A stretch of DNA of 64,000 bases from Brachypterus glaber (GCA_958510825.1 OY294048.1:31771026-31835025); one strand, 5' to 3'. Counted from the stretch's first letter, positions 22,510-34,267 are shown. Program-made: numbers and translations. The notes: a model not told the origin generated them from the letters alone.

Positions 22510-22890
22510 TTTTGAATATAAATTTGTTTCATGAAAAAATTAGCAACTTTTTTTTTTATGTCCGTCTGTCTGTCAGTCTGTCTGTTTAGCCCCTATAACT
22601 TTTTTGTTTTTGGAGGGATTTTTTTAAATATGATACGATTGAGCTTTGTAATAAAAGTAAGTTTTCCTGAAAAAGTTAAGTTAATTAATTACTTTCTTCT
22701 TCGTGTCATTACCAGATTTGATTTTTTTGAACATTTTTCGTTTCAGATTATTCTTGAGTCATTGTGCCGGGAAAATAAAGTTTTCTTTTTTATTCGATTG
22801 ATTTTAAAAGCGTCACTTTTTATTCATGTTTTCGGGCGAAAAGTTGGACTTTGTGGCCCTAGGGTCGAAAAGTTTTTTTGACCCGCTAAC
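22510..22890 (+). repeat. Dispersed repeat with GTCTGTCTGTC run, copy A
   Basis: AATTTGTTTCATGAAAAAAT, AGCAACTTTTTTTT and GTCCGTCTGTCTGTC match the start of the block at 39238-39480 (TTTGTTTCATGAAAAAATAA and GTCCGTCCGTCC). The 116-codon frame within it (22531-22881) is low-complexity and probably not a gene. Confidence 0.5.
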
Positions 22891-23844
22891 TAAAATTTGT
22901 TAATTTTATAAAATTAAATTAAAGCTTTTTTAAATAAGATGCTTTACCTGTAGGTACTGTAATATTTATAAATAAATATGACCTTTTGATCACTTTTGGT
23001 CTTGAACTATATATTCTTTTTGACCAGATACAAATATTATAATCATTCCAATTTTGATTTCGTATGTTTATTACCCTCAGGCCGGCTGGCCCTCGGCTTC
23101 TAAAAACATACTCAATTGAAAAATTTCACTTTTCGCCCTTGTATTATAAATAACTATTTTCGAGTTCCAAAGTAAACGTATAATACTCCTTTGCTGTGAA
23201 GCTGGGAGGAGTGTAATAATGGAGTTATTTTATTTTTTTATATTTATATATATTTTTTTCTTTAAATTAATGGAGGGCCCTCCAAAATAATTTATTATTA
23301 TTGTTATTATTATTATTATTATTTAGTGTCCTCAATGACTTTGTAAATATGTCAAATATGATGAATACATATGGTCCATAAACTAAATTGTGAGAAAAAA
23401 AGTATAATTGTTTGCTTACGTATGCTAATTTTGAAAATTTAATTTAATGAAATATAATTTTTTGACACTGACCCCGAGGACATACAACCTTTTCGTTTTA
23501 CCATGTAGGTACTTACACATTTTCCTTTAATAAATATACTATACATATTCATAAACCTATACGCAATTATGTTTTAACTTAATATAATTTTATTATTTTA
23601 ATTCCTATTAAAACTGCAATTAATAAAAGAGGGACCACCCTGTAAGTAAGAAATAAGAATACGAAATTACGAATCCCTACCATTTAGTAATTAAGCAATC
23701 ACGGTTATTAAAATCAATAAACAAAATATGTACACCAAAGAAAAAATAATTAATAGATATAGCTGGTTTACTGCAAGTTAATAAATACTGCTGGACCAGC
23801 AGTGCTGGTTTACTTAAGTTTATCTAACATCCATTTTCATTAAT
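22891..23844. other. No gene recognised
   Basis: AT-rich with short (ATT)n runs at 23297-23322. No protein-like frame. Confidence 0.35.
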
Positions 23845-24109
23845 GGGAGGATTGGTGTAGTGGACTACCCCGTCGTACTTGGCGAGTTTACTACACAAAT
23901 AGCGTGAGTTCGATTCTCACCGGCGACGATTTGCCTTTTTCTGTTAATTCATAACTGAAATTTGGCGTAGGCGTAAGTGAAGCGGACACTCCCTATAAAT
24001 TGGTTCGAAAGTCAATTAAAGCCGGTGGTTCCCTCTACTACTAGCCCACACAAGTCCTTGACTTAGGGAATGCTTAATTAAGTAGGATAGTACGAGGTTA
24101 AACAAAAAA
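23845..24109 (+). mobile_element. tRNA-derived SINE, copy 1 (sense)
   Basis: The 5' head GGGAGGATTGGTGTAGTGG has an A-box-like segment, and GAGTTCGATTCTCAC is a good B box, together forming a tRNA-like pol III promoter. The body continues TTGCCTTTTTCTGTTAATTC, AAAGCCGGTGGTTCCCTCTA and TAGTACGAGGTTAAAC. Three further copies are at 50927, 56347 and 61447 (all minus). It is not a functional tRNA, because the body runs on past the head. Confidence 0.88.
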
Positions 24110-24175
24110 TGTAATTTAAAATTATTAATTAAATTAACTACAAGAGTAGTTAATTTTTAATACTACACTTCTGCT

Positions 24176-25073
24176 CAAAAATATCGGCCCACCTAAAAAA
24201 ATACACATTTTTGAATGCAAATATCTCCAAAACTATTTAATGGATTTATTCGATCTTTTTTTTATTTTGAAGCTTGAACTTTTAGCTCTTACTTACTGGA
24301 ATAAAAATTATCAAACATCTTTTTTTATACCGGCAGCAATGAAAAGTGCACAGCTATGTTTTTTTACTGCACCTTTCGATATGCGCATGGTTCGCCACTG
24401 CATATTTTTTTACAATTTAATTAATTGATTTTATAGCCTAATTAAATGGAAGTAATCTCTTTTTAAATTTTTTAATTTTCCTTTTCTCGTTTAGGAGATA
24501 TAAGGTTTTTTCTAAAAATTTACATTTTTGCAAGTAACAAAAAAACTACGCAATGGATTTAATTGATTTTTTTTAATTTGAAGCTTAAATCGTAAACTTT
24601 TATTTATTTAATTTAGGTTTCTGTTGGAAACATGTTTAAACTGAGTTTACATTGCTTAAATAGTCATGTTTTTTTTACTCGATCTTTTTTGTTGCAATTT
24701 AAACACAAACTCAAATCTTTCCATAAGTTTTAAAACTTATTCTAATAGCCACACTTATTGTGACTGATTCCGTCTTTTATTTTTTATCATAAGTCTTCTC
24801 ATTTAGGAGAAATTATGTTTTTTTGGTAAATAAGGACTTTTTAAGTGGTGGGCTAGTGCCACCCCTGTAACTAACTAAAACATAGCTGTGTAATTTTCAT
24901 TGCTGCCGGTTTAAAAAAAGATTTTTGATAATTTTTATTCCAGTAATTAAGAGCTAAAAGTTCAAGCTTTAAAATAAAAAAAAGGTCAAATAAATCTATT
25001 GAATAGTTTTGGAGTTATTAGCATTTGAAAATGTGTATTTTTTTAGGTGGGCCGATATTTTTGAGCAGAAGTG
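24176..25073. mobile_element. 898-bp TA-flanked foldback, mariner-type MITE
   Basis: The left end CACTTCTGCTCAAAAATATC and then GGCCCACCT are exactly inverted at the right end. TA flanks both (24174-24175 and 25074-25075). Arms extend about 190 bp (AGCTTGAACTTTTAGCTCTTA, GGAATAAAAATTATCAAA, CCGGCAGCAATGAAAA and inverses). TA duplication supports Tc1/mariner. No transposase. Confidence 0.85.
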
Positions 25074-25219
25074 TACTATTCTAAGTGGCTGATTAAATTC
25101 TTAATAAAGAGTCAATCAAAAGATCTAAACAAAATGGCCAGAGGTCCGAAACTTTAAGATGGAAAAATAAAATGATATATTTTGATATCTTTTTAGATCA
25201 GTTAACTGTTAACTAGTTA

Positions 25220-25683
25220 CACCGGCACACAAAAAAAAAAGTTGTTTGTACATCAGACACGACCTACCTACCGGCATGTATTTTGACCCGCTGAATCCGA
25301 ATTTCAAGTCAGTTTGGACCGTCCACCCTTCAATATTTCCCCTCATTCAGTTCATACATCATTTTTAGAGATATTGCAATTTTTTGCTACTTTTAACATT
25401 TTTCAAGGTTTTTGTACAATTTCTATGATTTAGAACGGTTTATGGTCTAAATAAACTTCAGATTTGTATTCAGCGGATCGAAATACATAAGAATTATGCT
25501 TAATTTCGATTCATAAATTTTTTTTATGACTATTTATCCCATTTTTACTATTTTTACAATTTACTCGATATTGAAGGGTGGACGGCCCAAACTGACTTGA
25601 AATTCGGATTCAGCGGGTCAAAATACATGCCGGTAGGTAGGTCGTGTCTGATGTACAAACAACTTTTTTTTTGTGTGCCGGTG
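25220..25683. mobile_element. Foldback MITE, PIF/Harbinger-like, CACCGGCACAC ends
   Basis: Perfect TTA flanks (25217-25219 and 25684-25686) bound CACCGGCACACAAAAAAA and its inverse TTTTTTTGTGTGCCGGTG. The arms carry TCAGACACGACCTACCTACC, GCATGTATTTTGACCCGCTG, AATCCGAATTTCAAGTCAGT and TTCAATATT with inverses on the right. A 3-bp TTA duplication is typical of PIF/Harbinger, so the superfamily call is inferred from that. The smaller relative is at 2568-2859. Confidence 0.82.
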
Positions 25684-25686
25684 TTA

Positions 25687-26089
25687 TTAATAATTTCTTA
25701 AAGGCGAATAAGAAAATTTTAAGACAAACTTTAAATAAGTACGATTACTTATTACTATAAATTATTAAAAAAAAATACTCACTCTAAAAATTAGGTAAAA
25801 CTCTAGAAACGCTAACTAACTTCTTACATCATTATGATAATTATTATTATTATTATTATTATTATCGCAATTATTTTTAAATTTCAGAATTATAAAAAAA
25901 AATATGTTAGGTAAAAGAGACAGAAAGTCGTGGATATTTTTTACTTTACTCAGAAGCATTAAATACGGAACAACCATTTTTCTGGTTGCTGCAACAGTAA
26001 TCTTTTAAGGGTAACAATTCAACTTTTTTTTGTGCAAGTTGTGTACCAGAAACAAAACTTAAATTTTAAGGATGTAGTATTACTAAAGC
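25687..26089. other. No gene; (ATT)n run at 25836-25863
   Basis: AT-rich spacer with a simple repeat only. Confidence 0.4.
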
Positions 26090-26093
26090 TTAA

Positions 26094-26787
26094 AGCCACT
26101 TTACACGGAGCAATTTGTGCGCAAGTTTGATGCTATGCAAGTTTGCTGCAAGAATGATTCAGTCACTGCGCATGCCTTCAGGCAAGTTTGAGGCCATTTT
26201 TGTGCCATCAAATTATTTAGAACATGTTCTATTTTTCGGCGATTTTCACGCAAGTTTTATAGTTATTTTCGTGGTACCAACCTGGAAAAGAAGTTACCAA
26301 ATCGATTTCATTTTACTAATATAGTAGCAACTGCACATGTTAATAATTATTATTATTAATAATAGGTCGGTCGGTCTATTAGATCATGTATACATAGATA
26401 TTGCATTAATGTTGATTTGTTTTATGTAGAACATATACAAAGCCAATTGTAAACAAACCACTATAGCGGAGAGGTTGCGAGGAGGTGAAGTATAACATAT
26501 TTGTCAACAAACCACTATAGCGGTGGGTGGTGACCAGAAGCGGGAAGGTGAAATCTACCTGGATATAGCATTGAAAACATTTCGGTTTAACGTGGACTCA
26601 AGGTGCATCTATGTATATATGATCTAATGTCTGTCTAACTAAAAAACTTCCTTAAAAAAGCAAATGCTAAGTTATGTTTTTGTCAACAAACGCAGAGACA
26701 CGTCAAAATTGTCTGGTTGGCAGTACTGTTTACCTTGCAATATACAGCATCAAACTTGCGTACAAACTGCTCCGTGTAAAGAGGTCT
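26094..26787. mobile_element. 694-bp element with TTAA target duplication
   Basis: TTAA at 26090-26093 and 26788-26791 flanks the inverted ends AGCCACTTTACACGGAGCAA and AGACCTCTTTACACGGAGCA. The similarity continues into GCAAGTTTGATGCT for a total arm of about 45 bp. TTAA duplication is typical of piggyBac, but the terminus does not look like a standard piggyBac end, so the superfamily is open. Inside, AACAAACCACTATAGCGG occurs twice (26453 and 26506). No transposase. Confidence 0.72.
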
Positions 26788-26794
26788 TTAATAA

Positions 26795-28332
26795 TTTGTC
26801 TTGTTGCAATTACCAGATTTCAGTATTTAAGTATTGATCTGGTCGAGTCAACCAGAATGTCTGCTTCTAGATAAAAAAAATTTTAAAAGATATTCCCTTA
26901 GGCTTCGCTTTCATTGATTATTCTGATTGGTCTCCATATCGTCCATATGGACGATATACAGGCGGCATATCAGAAGTATTTGAAAAATGTCTTGATTTGT
27001 AAAATCTAATAAGGCTACCACAAAACTGTATAATCTACGATGCCCAGATATACGATACAAGCACGTTAATGATCATGTCAGATTTGAACAATACCTTCAT
27101 TAATGAGGAACTACTTATATCTTCTTCGACGTGCTCAATTTTCTTAACAATAATGTTTTGTTAATGACAAAACGTGCCTTGTTCTCCGATGCTGATATCT
27201 GATCAATTTTTAAACTACAATTAACTAAAATACCACAAGAATCCACCGACATGATAGTAAAATTGTGACTTTTACACTGTGAAAAATCCGACACTGTATA
27301 TATTTACCGCAGGATGTCTTCTTTAATATATGTCCATTTAGTGCATTTCTTTTAACTATTAAAAGAAAAAATATAATAATATTATTTTATTATATATCTA
27401 TATGAATTTATAGAATAAGCAGGTACGTGTTGTTATCATAATATTTTATACATATATATTTTTCTAGATCTGATATTGTTAATATCTGTGCGCATGTGCA
27501 GTATGATAAGTTATTTTGCTTATTAGGTAATTTTTCTCTCATATAACAATATCAGTATGATATTTATTTATAAATGTCACATTTTTTTTAGTGTATCTAG
27601 CCATTAAAATAGACAAGATAAAAATGTTTTATTTTATATTCGTAGAATATGATAACAAATCCCTAGATATGACAATATCAGTACGGTACTTTATGATAAG
27701 TACTATGTCACTGATGGTATCCCGTCGATAACTGCAATCCACAAAGTAGCACGTATCGTATGCCTTATAATCGTTGTTTATTTTTGTACTTGTAATTGTA
27801 CCAGAAAAGATCCAGATGGAGTCTGATATGGCTCTTTTTCTATTGAGTTTCTTTGGTCTAAGCTATCAGCGATATGCGGCCATACCATCAACAAATAACG
27901 ATTCATATACAGTATTTGTTCGACTCTTTGTATGAAAAATTGGATATAGGCCTACTTTAATTTCTCACTCTGTCCTATACTGAGCTATACTTATTTTCCC
28001 ATTATTCTTTTATCGTCGCCCCATATTGTTTCCATTCCAATAGAATCGTCGCTCCATTTTGTTTACATTCCAATAATCTTTTCTTTTAGAGGAAATATTT
28101 AGGCCATATTTTTTTTGCAGGTACATTTGATTCGGTGAGTTACGCCTGTCCTCTGACTAAAATAATATTCGGTATTATGTATTACTTACGTGAATTTCGA
28201 ATTGGTAATTTTTTTGTTGAATTTATAGTTCGAAACCTAATTAAACTTAAAGGATTTTTCTGGCGTGGGTATAATTTGGTTGTTTCCGACAACACGTAAT
28301 AATAGCAGAGTTCATGTAATTGAATTAAATGC
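26795..28332. other. No gene recognised
   Basis: Short GATATC/CAATATCAGTA-type motifs recur at 27465-27700, and CATATCGTCCATATGGACGATATAC at about 26935 is a short palindrome. No protein-like frame. Confidence 0.4.
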
Positions 28333-29330
28333 GAGGGCCTAGTGGCGCAACAGTCCACGATATCATCGTGGTATTACCTCTCAAAACTTAAGAATGAACA
28401 TATGTTCGAAAATCGGCATTTTTTATTCTACAGAAAACGATATAGATGTAGGGTGTAAGTAAGAGAAGTATTTGTTGAATTTTTAAAAATCTAATAAAAA
28501 ACAAAAAATAGGAAAGTTCAATAAAGTACAATAAAGTCCATATACATGTTATTACTTAAAACCCTAATAATGCTATTAATTGTATTTAAAACCTTATTGG
28601 AAAGATAAAAAAATCATTTATTTTTATTTTCTATTTATTTCTAGAAAACAATGAAATGCGACAAGCGCTCCCGAGGGCCTAGTTGCACAACAGACAACGA
28701 TATCTTCGTGGTAGATGTGGTGTCAGAACTTAAGAATGAACATATGTTCGAAAATCGGCATTTTTTATTCTGCAGAAAACGATATTATAGATGTAGGGTG
28801 TAAGTAAGAGAAGTATTTGTTGAATTTTTAAAAATCTAATAAAAAAAACAAAAAAATAGAAAAGTTCAATAAAGTACAATAAAGTCCATATACATGTAGG
28901 ATAGGTTATTACTTAAAACCCTAATAATGCTATTAATTGTATTTAAAACCTTATTGGAAAGATAAAAAAAATCATTTATTTTTATTTTCTATTTATTTCT
29001 AGAAAACAAATAAATGCGACAAGCGCTCCCGAGGGCCTAGTGGCGCAACAGTCAACGATATCTTCGTGGTATTACCTGTCAGAACTTAAGAATGAACATA
29101 TGTTCGAAAATCGGTATTTGTTATTCTACAGAAAACGATATTATAGATGGGTGTAAGGGAAAGAAGTACTTTTTGAATTTTTAAAAATCTAATAAAAAAC
29201 AAAAAATAGGAAAGTTCAATAAAAATAAAAGTCCATATTTATGTGTGATATGTTATTACTTAAAACCTTAATAATGCTATTAATTGTATTTATTGGAAAC
29301 ATAAAATCATTTTAAGAAAATAATAGCATG
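28333..29330 (+). repeat. Three tandem units (~340-358 bp) of a tRNA-like repeat
   Basis: Units start at 28333, 28673 and 29031 with GAGGGCCTAGTGGCGCAACA or a close variant. Each has a tRNA-like head of about 85 nt ending in a B-box-like ATGTTCGAAAATCGG. It is followed by GTGTAAGTAAGAGAAGTA, AATAAAGTCCATATACATG and CCTAATAATGCTATTAATTG. The first two units end TTCTAGAAAACAATGAAATG, GCGACAAGCGCTCCC; the third is shorter. Units are nearly identical, with small indels. They are either a satellite seeded by a SINE or serial SINE insertions. Confidence 0.8.
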
Positions 29331-30003
29331 GAAGCAAATATATATTATTATCCACTAAATAAAGTCCAAGAAAAGCCAACCAAGATTGGGAGACCAGATC
29401 ATTATTATTTTGTTGCCTTTTCGACTCAGTAATGTTTAGTTCCTAGAATCTTATGATATTAAGTGACAATTTCTTCAAATTGCAGTTATAATAGTCAACT
29501 AAAATATCATCTCGGACCTCTATTATCTTATAAAAAGTAAAGAATAAGACAAGTAAAAATATTATAGATCATTTAATGAACCTAATAATTTTAGTAAATT
29601 TTACCATCAGAGGATACCCAGAAGTCCCCATTGTAAACCTGGGATCAAAGTTAAATTAACTGATTTTGTTATTGTTTTAAATTACTTATGGTTTGACTCA
29701 GGTTACCAAAGTTTTACAATATACAATCATACACAGTTGTTCAGCAAAATTGAAAATACTTAAGTCAAATGATTTTCATGATAATGTTTTAATATAGTTT
29801 ATTTATTATTACAAATATTAAATTAATTTACTATCATTATTATTAATGTATGTCCAATTTATCTCTTTTTAATTATTATTATAATTTTTAATTATAATTA
29901 TCAATATTATTAGATTATGTTAAAATTAAACATATATTTTGGTTGCCCTGTTTAGACAAAAATACGCATCTGCAAATTAAATTATAGTAAGTTCAAGTCC
30001 AAG
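29331..30003. other. No gene recognised
   Basis: AT-rich spacer. Confidence 0.35.
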
Positions 30004-30054
30004 ATGAAGTGGATAAAAACAAAAGAACCGCGCACGGCTAAAGCGGGCGCATGG

Positions 30055-30168
30055 TTTTACTGGTTAAGACACTCGAATGTTGCGAGAGTAGGGATGCAGA
30101 AATTTAAACAGGTCAGTACGGGAGCACTTGCGATGAAGCGTGCAATGCATTGCAATGGACTGTCATAA
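30055..30168 (+). repeat. tRNA-like SINE head relic
   Basis: TTTTACTGGTTAAGACACTC, then GAATGTTGCGAGAG, looks like the D arm and anticodon arm of a tRNA. No good B box follows. An inverted piece (GCGAGTGTCTTAACAATG) lies at about 30798-30816. A 54-codon frame at 30004-30168 crosses it and is probably chance. Confidence 0.35.
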
Positions 30169-32227
30169 AGAAGTTCCCTTATTTTGAGTCCTACCCTGTC
30201 ACTAAATCCTTTGTATTCACGTGCGTTTGTTTACACCCACTGCATCTTGAAATTGAATATACTATAGCGCTATAACTTTTCAGCTTGCTTTTACGTCTAT
30301 TTATTTCTAGAAAACATATGAAATCATATCTTTAACCAAGGACGCCTTGCTTTAACACATAAAACATATGAAATCATATCTTTAACACAATGTTATCCTG
30401 TTATATATTATACTATATATATTTTGTTATTTTTTTTTTTTTTTGGAAAATTGGTTTTAAATGCATTAAAAGGCCGAATCGCCAATATATTAATAAATAT
30501 AAAAGGAGTGTTAACTCTGAATGAACAAATCACAACTTGCGGTTTTGAGGTCAACAGCCAGATAATGCTAGCAGGCACTTTAGCAGCCAACAGGATAATA
30601 ATAAGTTGGACACAGCTGTGTCGAAGATAATTTATTGGGGGTGGGAGCCTACACACAATCCTGTAAACTTTTTGATTAAAGAATTACCAAACCAAACGAA
30701 AAAGTATTTGTACCTATACAAGACCAAACTTTTGGACTTAATTATTTTTTGTATAGTCTTGATGTTTTCTGCATAAGTCCATCCATTTTTGACCAGCGCG
30801 AGTGTCTTAACAATGTAACAGTACTACAATGCCTGTATTCCATAATTATCTGAGTCACGTGTTTCTATCTTGGATCATTACGAGGTAACCGCAAAAGTGT
30901 GCCCAATTAAATTAGAGGAAATAGCAATGTTATGCTGTTGACCAGACTAATATCGGTTAAAAATTGAGAAAAATTGTGTTATAAGGCGTCAAATTCAATA
31001 ATTGTTGGCAGATGTATATCTGATTTTGTTTTTTATAGGAAGGATGGTAGACAGACGGTTCATGATGCGCGCGCATATTCTCACGTGCATACATGCGGTG
31101 TTGCCAATGTGACTACTATGGTGTGTTATTTGGGAATACAAATAGAATTTCTAGGGCTGTAAAAGATATTCTTGTACAAAAGTTAGAGTAAGGAAATTTT
31201 TGTATAGTATACAAATTTGCGAGTGGTCATTATTATAATTAAACTAAAAATCAGCATTATGTTATAGGTGTAAAACTACGGAAAAATTCACAATAAAAAA
31301 AATGCGATAAAAATGTTATATTTGGATTAATTTACCTAGAAATGCCCACTGGACATTGCATCCAAAACCCAGAAACACAAAATCAATTTTTTTATACCTT
31401 CAGGTCGAGTGACCACTCACATTTCAATAAAAAAAAAGTTATCCAATTTGTTTTTTTGTATTTTTTTAATGACACATTTTCTTCATTAATATACCGGGTG
31501 AGTTTTATTTATGTCCACCCATAAAATTAAAATTAATTTTCATTCGATAAAAGCGAAACTTTGGTGATTTATATATTTTTACATTGCCTAAAAAATTGAA
31601 ACTTCCGCTTCATGCTTAATGTCTATTTGCACGTTAAACCATTAGCAAAACTTTAAAGAAAATGCCCTAACTTTTCCAGGATTCCACAAACATTAAAAAA
31701 AAAGCCAGACAAATACCAGAACCAAGATTTGCTTGCAAGTTTAATTATTAGGCACTTATTACATATTTTAATTAAATTACAAATTAAGATTACTAGGCCC
31801 TATAGTACAGGATAAATGTTGTTACATTTTTATAGTTTTCAGAATTTCTACGAGTTATGAACTGCCGTTTTTGAAATTTTCGAGTAAAGCTTTCGTATGA
31901 AATTTCAGAAGACTTGTGCGTAATTAAGTTTTTATCAAAAATGATGGAATATTGTTATGATTTTTTAATTTCTTTTTTCAATTACAGTTTTTAAAATACA
32001 GATACTATCTTTTTTTAATAAAACTAGGTAGGTTTTACACCTCGATTTACACACTCGCAGAACATTGCGAATACTTTTAGATATTAAGTATGCATATCAT
32101 GGTACACTAAAAAACATTATTTTAATAATTATTTTATTAGTTTTTTTTTGTAATTTTGGCAAAGGTGCTAAAATTATTTCGGAAACTAATGGCCGAATGG
32201 GACTAAGCGTAGCCAGTTAGAATCAAA
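30169..32227. other. No gene recognised
   Basis: AT-rich. It contains a short direct repeat at 30316-30385 (ACATATGAAATCATATCTTT twice) and a MITE-like end ATACCGGGTGAG at 31492. No protein-like frame was identified. Confidence 0.4.
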
Positions 32228-32700
32228 TTTAAAAACTAGTCCCAAAGGACACAACTAAACTTTAAAATGTCTGTATGTACCTCGGATATCACTTTTTTTG
32301 TACACACGATAACTCAAGTACGAATTATCTGATCGACTCGAAATTTTCAGGAAAAATCGAGGGGTTTATTTATTGAAAAAAAGTGTAAAAGATTGTGAGA
32401 ATCAAAGGATTGTGGAAGATTGTCAAAAAGATTGTAGAAAATTTTAATGCAGATTGTTAAAGATTGTGGGAAGATTTTAGATGATTGTGGAAGATTGTAA
32501 AGGATTCTGGAGGAGTGCAGAAAGAAGGAATTGTCAAGGATTATAGAAGATTTTTGGATAGGTGTACAAAAATTGCCCAATAAATAAACCCCTCGGGAAA
32601 AATCAAGTTCTATAAGGGGAAGATTCCTATTATTTTTGAAATAATCCACCCAAAAACAAAAAAGTTATGGGGGTTAAACTTAAAAAAAAATCAAAAACAT
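32228..32700 (+). repeat. Dispersed repeat, copy B, interrupted by a 238-bp insertion
   Basis: GTACACACGATAACTCAAG, ATCTGATCGACTCGAAATTT and TCAGGAAAAAT on the left, and CAAGTTCTATAAGGGGAAGA, AACAAAAAAGTTATGGGGGT on the right, match one continuous block at 39305-39450. The insertion at 32358-32595 splits this copy. Confidence 0.8.
32358..32595 (-). mobile_element. 238-bp element with 8-bp target duplication (hAT-like)
   Basis: The ends CGAGGGGTTTATTTATTG and CAATAAATAAACCCCTCG are perfect inverses. GGAAAAAT is duplicated on both sides (32350-32357 and 32596-32603). The related block at 39359 carries the same site unoccupied (CAGGAAAAATCAAG). An 8-bp duplication suggests hAT, but the terminus does not fit the usual hAT start. 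The inside is made of degenerate GATTGTGGAAGATTGT units. A partial relative is at 14592. Confidence 0.88.
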
Positions 32701-33605
32701 TAGAAGGAAAAGTCTGATTGGCGTAATATTTTTAGGAAAAATTAATTTTCTTTAAGGATCAATCTTTCCAATTTTGAAAAAAAATATTTTAAAACAAAAA
32801 AGTTATTAGGGGGCCCTTAACGACAAAATTAAATTATATACTGTACTAAACTTTTTGAACATATTTTAACATCCAAACTAAACACGTATTTTATGAGTAT
32901 ATTAGTATATTAAAGTATATTAAATATTTTTAAAATTAATAAATCCATATAAAACTTTAAAATATTTTTTATTAAAAAATATATACTTATATTACATTAA
33001 ATTAAGGCCGACGCAAGACAAAAAAAATTGACAACCAAAAAAAAGAAGCTCACCACCTCTAAAAAATCAAGTCCCGATCATTTAGGCCCTCCATACCAAT
33101 AATTTAACAAGTAAAAAAACGTAATTTGGTTTACTTCACCCGCCCTGCATCAATGCATTAAATATTTTTTTTTTATTAATGTAGACTAAAGAAATGCGAA
33201 TTTAAAATTTAAAAAACTTCCAGAAATATTTTAAATAAAGTTTCTTGTTTAATTACATACTTTTTTTACACACTGTATTTAATACTCTATGTAAGTGAAT
33301 AAGTATTCAAGGCTACATTTCACAATTTTACAGTAAAATTTTAACCGCAGTAATTATACGCAAAATTTGAGAAAACTTAAAATATTAAAATTTAAAAATA
33401 TGGGTTATCCTATTATTTTTTTTTTGTTTTTAGTTCAAATACACTAATGTCGTTAACAATAAAGGACAAAACACGAAAATCCTCAAAAATCAACATTTGG
33501 TGCAATAAATACTGCACTACAACGTCATGTCACATCGGCAACACCGCATCAGCGCTCGAAACAAAATCACACACACAGATCGCATATAAAATGAGGTTAT
33601 CTCAC
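32701..33605. other. SRF intron 1 sequence, no exon recognised
   Basis: Lies just downstream of the SRF exon 1 donor on the minus strand. AT-rich down to about 33450. No further exon is seen. Confidence 0.4.
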
Positions 33606-34019
33606 CTTCTTCATGATGCCCGTTTTCCTCTTTGAAAATGTTGTATATCTTCTTAACTTATTCTCAATATATTCCATTTTAATCTTGACACGTCCCTTGG
33701 TTTTTTTGCCATTGGACGGAGGGGATTTTTTGGATTGCAATGAACTGTAGGTGTCTTCCGAGATGTCATTAACACCACAGCCTTCCAACCCCATTCCTTG
33801 GGATGACATCCCACGGTCGTCATAGCAAACGTCAGATTTTATCCCACGGCCACCGCATGCACTGGATACCATGGTATGCCGGGGTGACAACTGCTGCAAA
33901 CTTGTTGACGGCCGGCCTAAACCCGGGTTACCGTAAATTTCGGGGGGTGTTTCACCACTTAATAGATTCATACTGTAACCTAAGTTAAAACGGGAATCCC
34001 GCCCGCCGGGTGGTTCCAT
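33606..34019 (-). CDS. bs: Serum response factor (blistered) orthologue, first coding exon
   Basis: This exon encodes residues 1-138 of a MADS-box transcription factor of the SRF type. In flies blistered acts in tracheal terminal cells and wing intervein cells; in animals generally SRF binds CArG boxes as a dimer. Residues 109-138 (GRVKIKMEYIENKLRRYTTF followed by SKRKTGIMKK) are the N-terminal half of the MADS box, nearly invariant in SRF proteins. Upstream are a basic KKTKG arm and a serine- and glycine-rich leader opening MEPPGGRDSRFNLGYSMNLL. The exon ends after MKK at a GTGAG donor (33605 downward), so the rest of the MADS/SAM domains lies in later exons at lower coordinates. I chose the ATG at 34019 because the context GAAATGG is good and the upstream in-frame residues look non-coding. 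GC content is clearly higher than the surroundings. SRF rather than MEF2 is firm, as MEF2 begins at the protein N-terminus and lacks this wording. Confidence 0.95.
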
Positions 34020-34259
34020 TTCACACCACAGTTTGACTATTTTACGATTTATAAACAAATAAAATACGACACTAAAGTCACTTTTTACGTGTAGGTACAC
34101 TCGGAGTTTATACTGGCACAGCTGAGCGCACAATACTAGCAGACTAACTAAAATAATGAAACGCCCAGCGCGCTCATGCGGCCAATCTTCGTACTATTCC
34201 AATGCGCAATCTCACATTCACACGCACGATCTCTATTTGTGTCTCTGTTGCACATACGG

Positions 34260-34267
34260 TTTATATA
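34260..34267 (-). promoter_or_regulatory. Candidate TATA box of the SRF gene
   Basis: TATATAAA on the minus strand, about 240 bp upstream of the chosen ATG, within the CpG-richer segment 33500-34700. It would place a start near 34235 and a 5' UTR of about 215 nt. AT-rich DNA gives such sites by chance, so this is tentative. Confidence 0.3.

Noticed and set aside
22531..22881. 116-codon phenylalanine-rich frame
   Set aside because: Lies in a dispersed repeat with T-tracts and a GTCTGTC run; low-complexity composition.
23845..23935. tRNA gene candidate
   Set aside because: Good A- and B-box-like segments, but the sequence runs on into a 170-bp body shared with three other copies, so it is a SINE head.
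30004..30168. 54-codon frame containing WFYWLRHS, similar to YWLRN
   Set aside because: Overlaps a tRNA-like SINE relic; the partial motif match to the YWLRN protein is probably chance.
33606..34133. Upstream extension of the SRF exon to an earlier ATG at 34133
   Set aside because: The extra 38 residues look like translated 5' UTR; MEPPGG at 34019 has the better start context.
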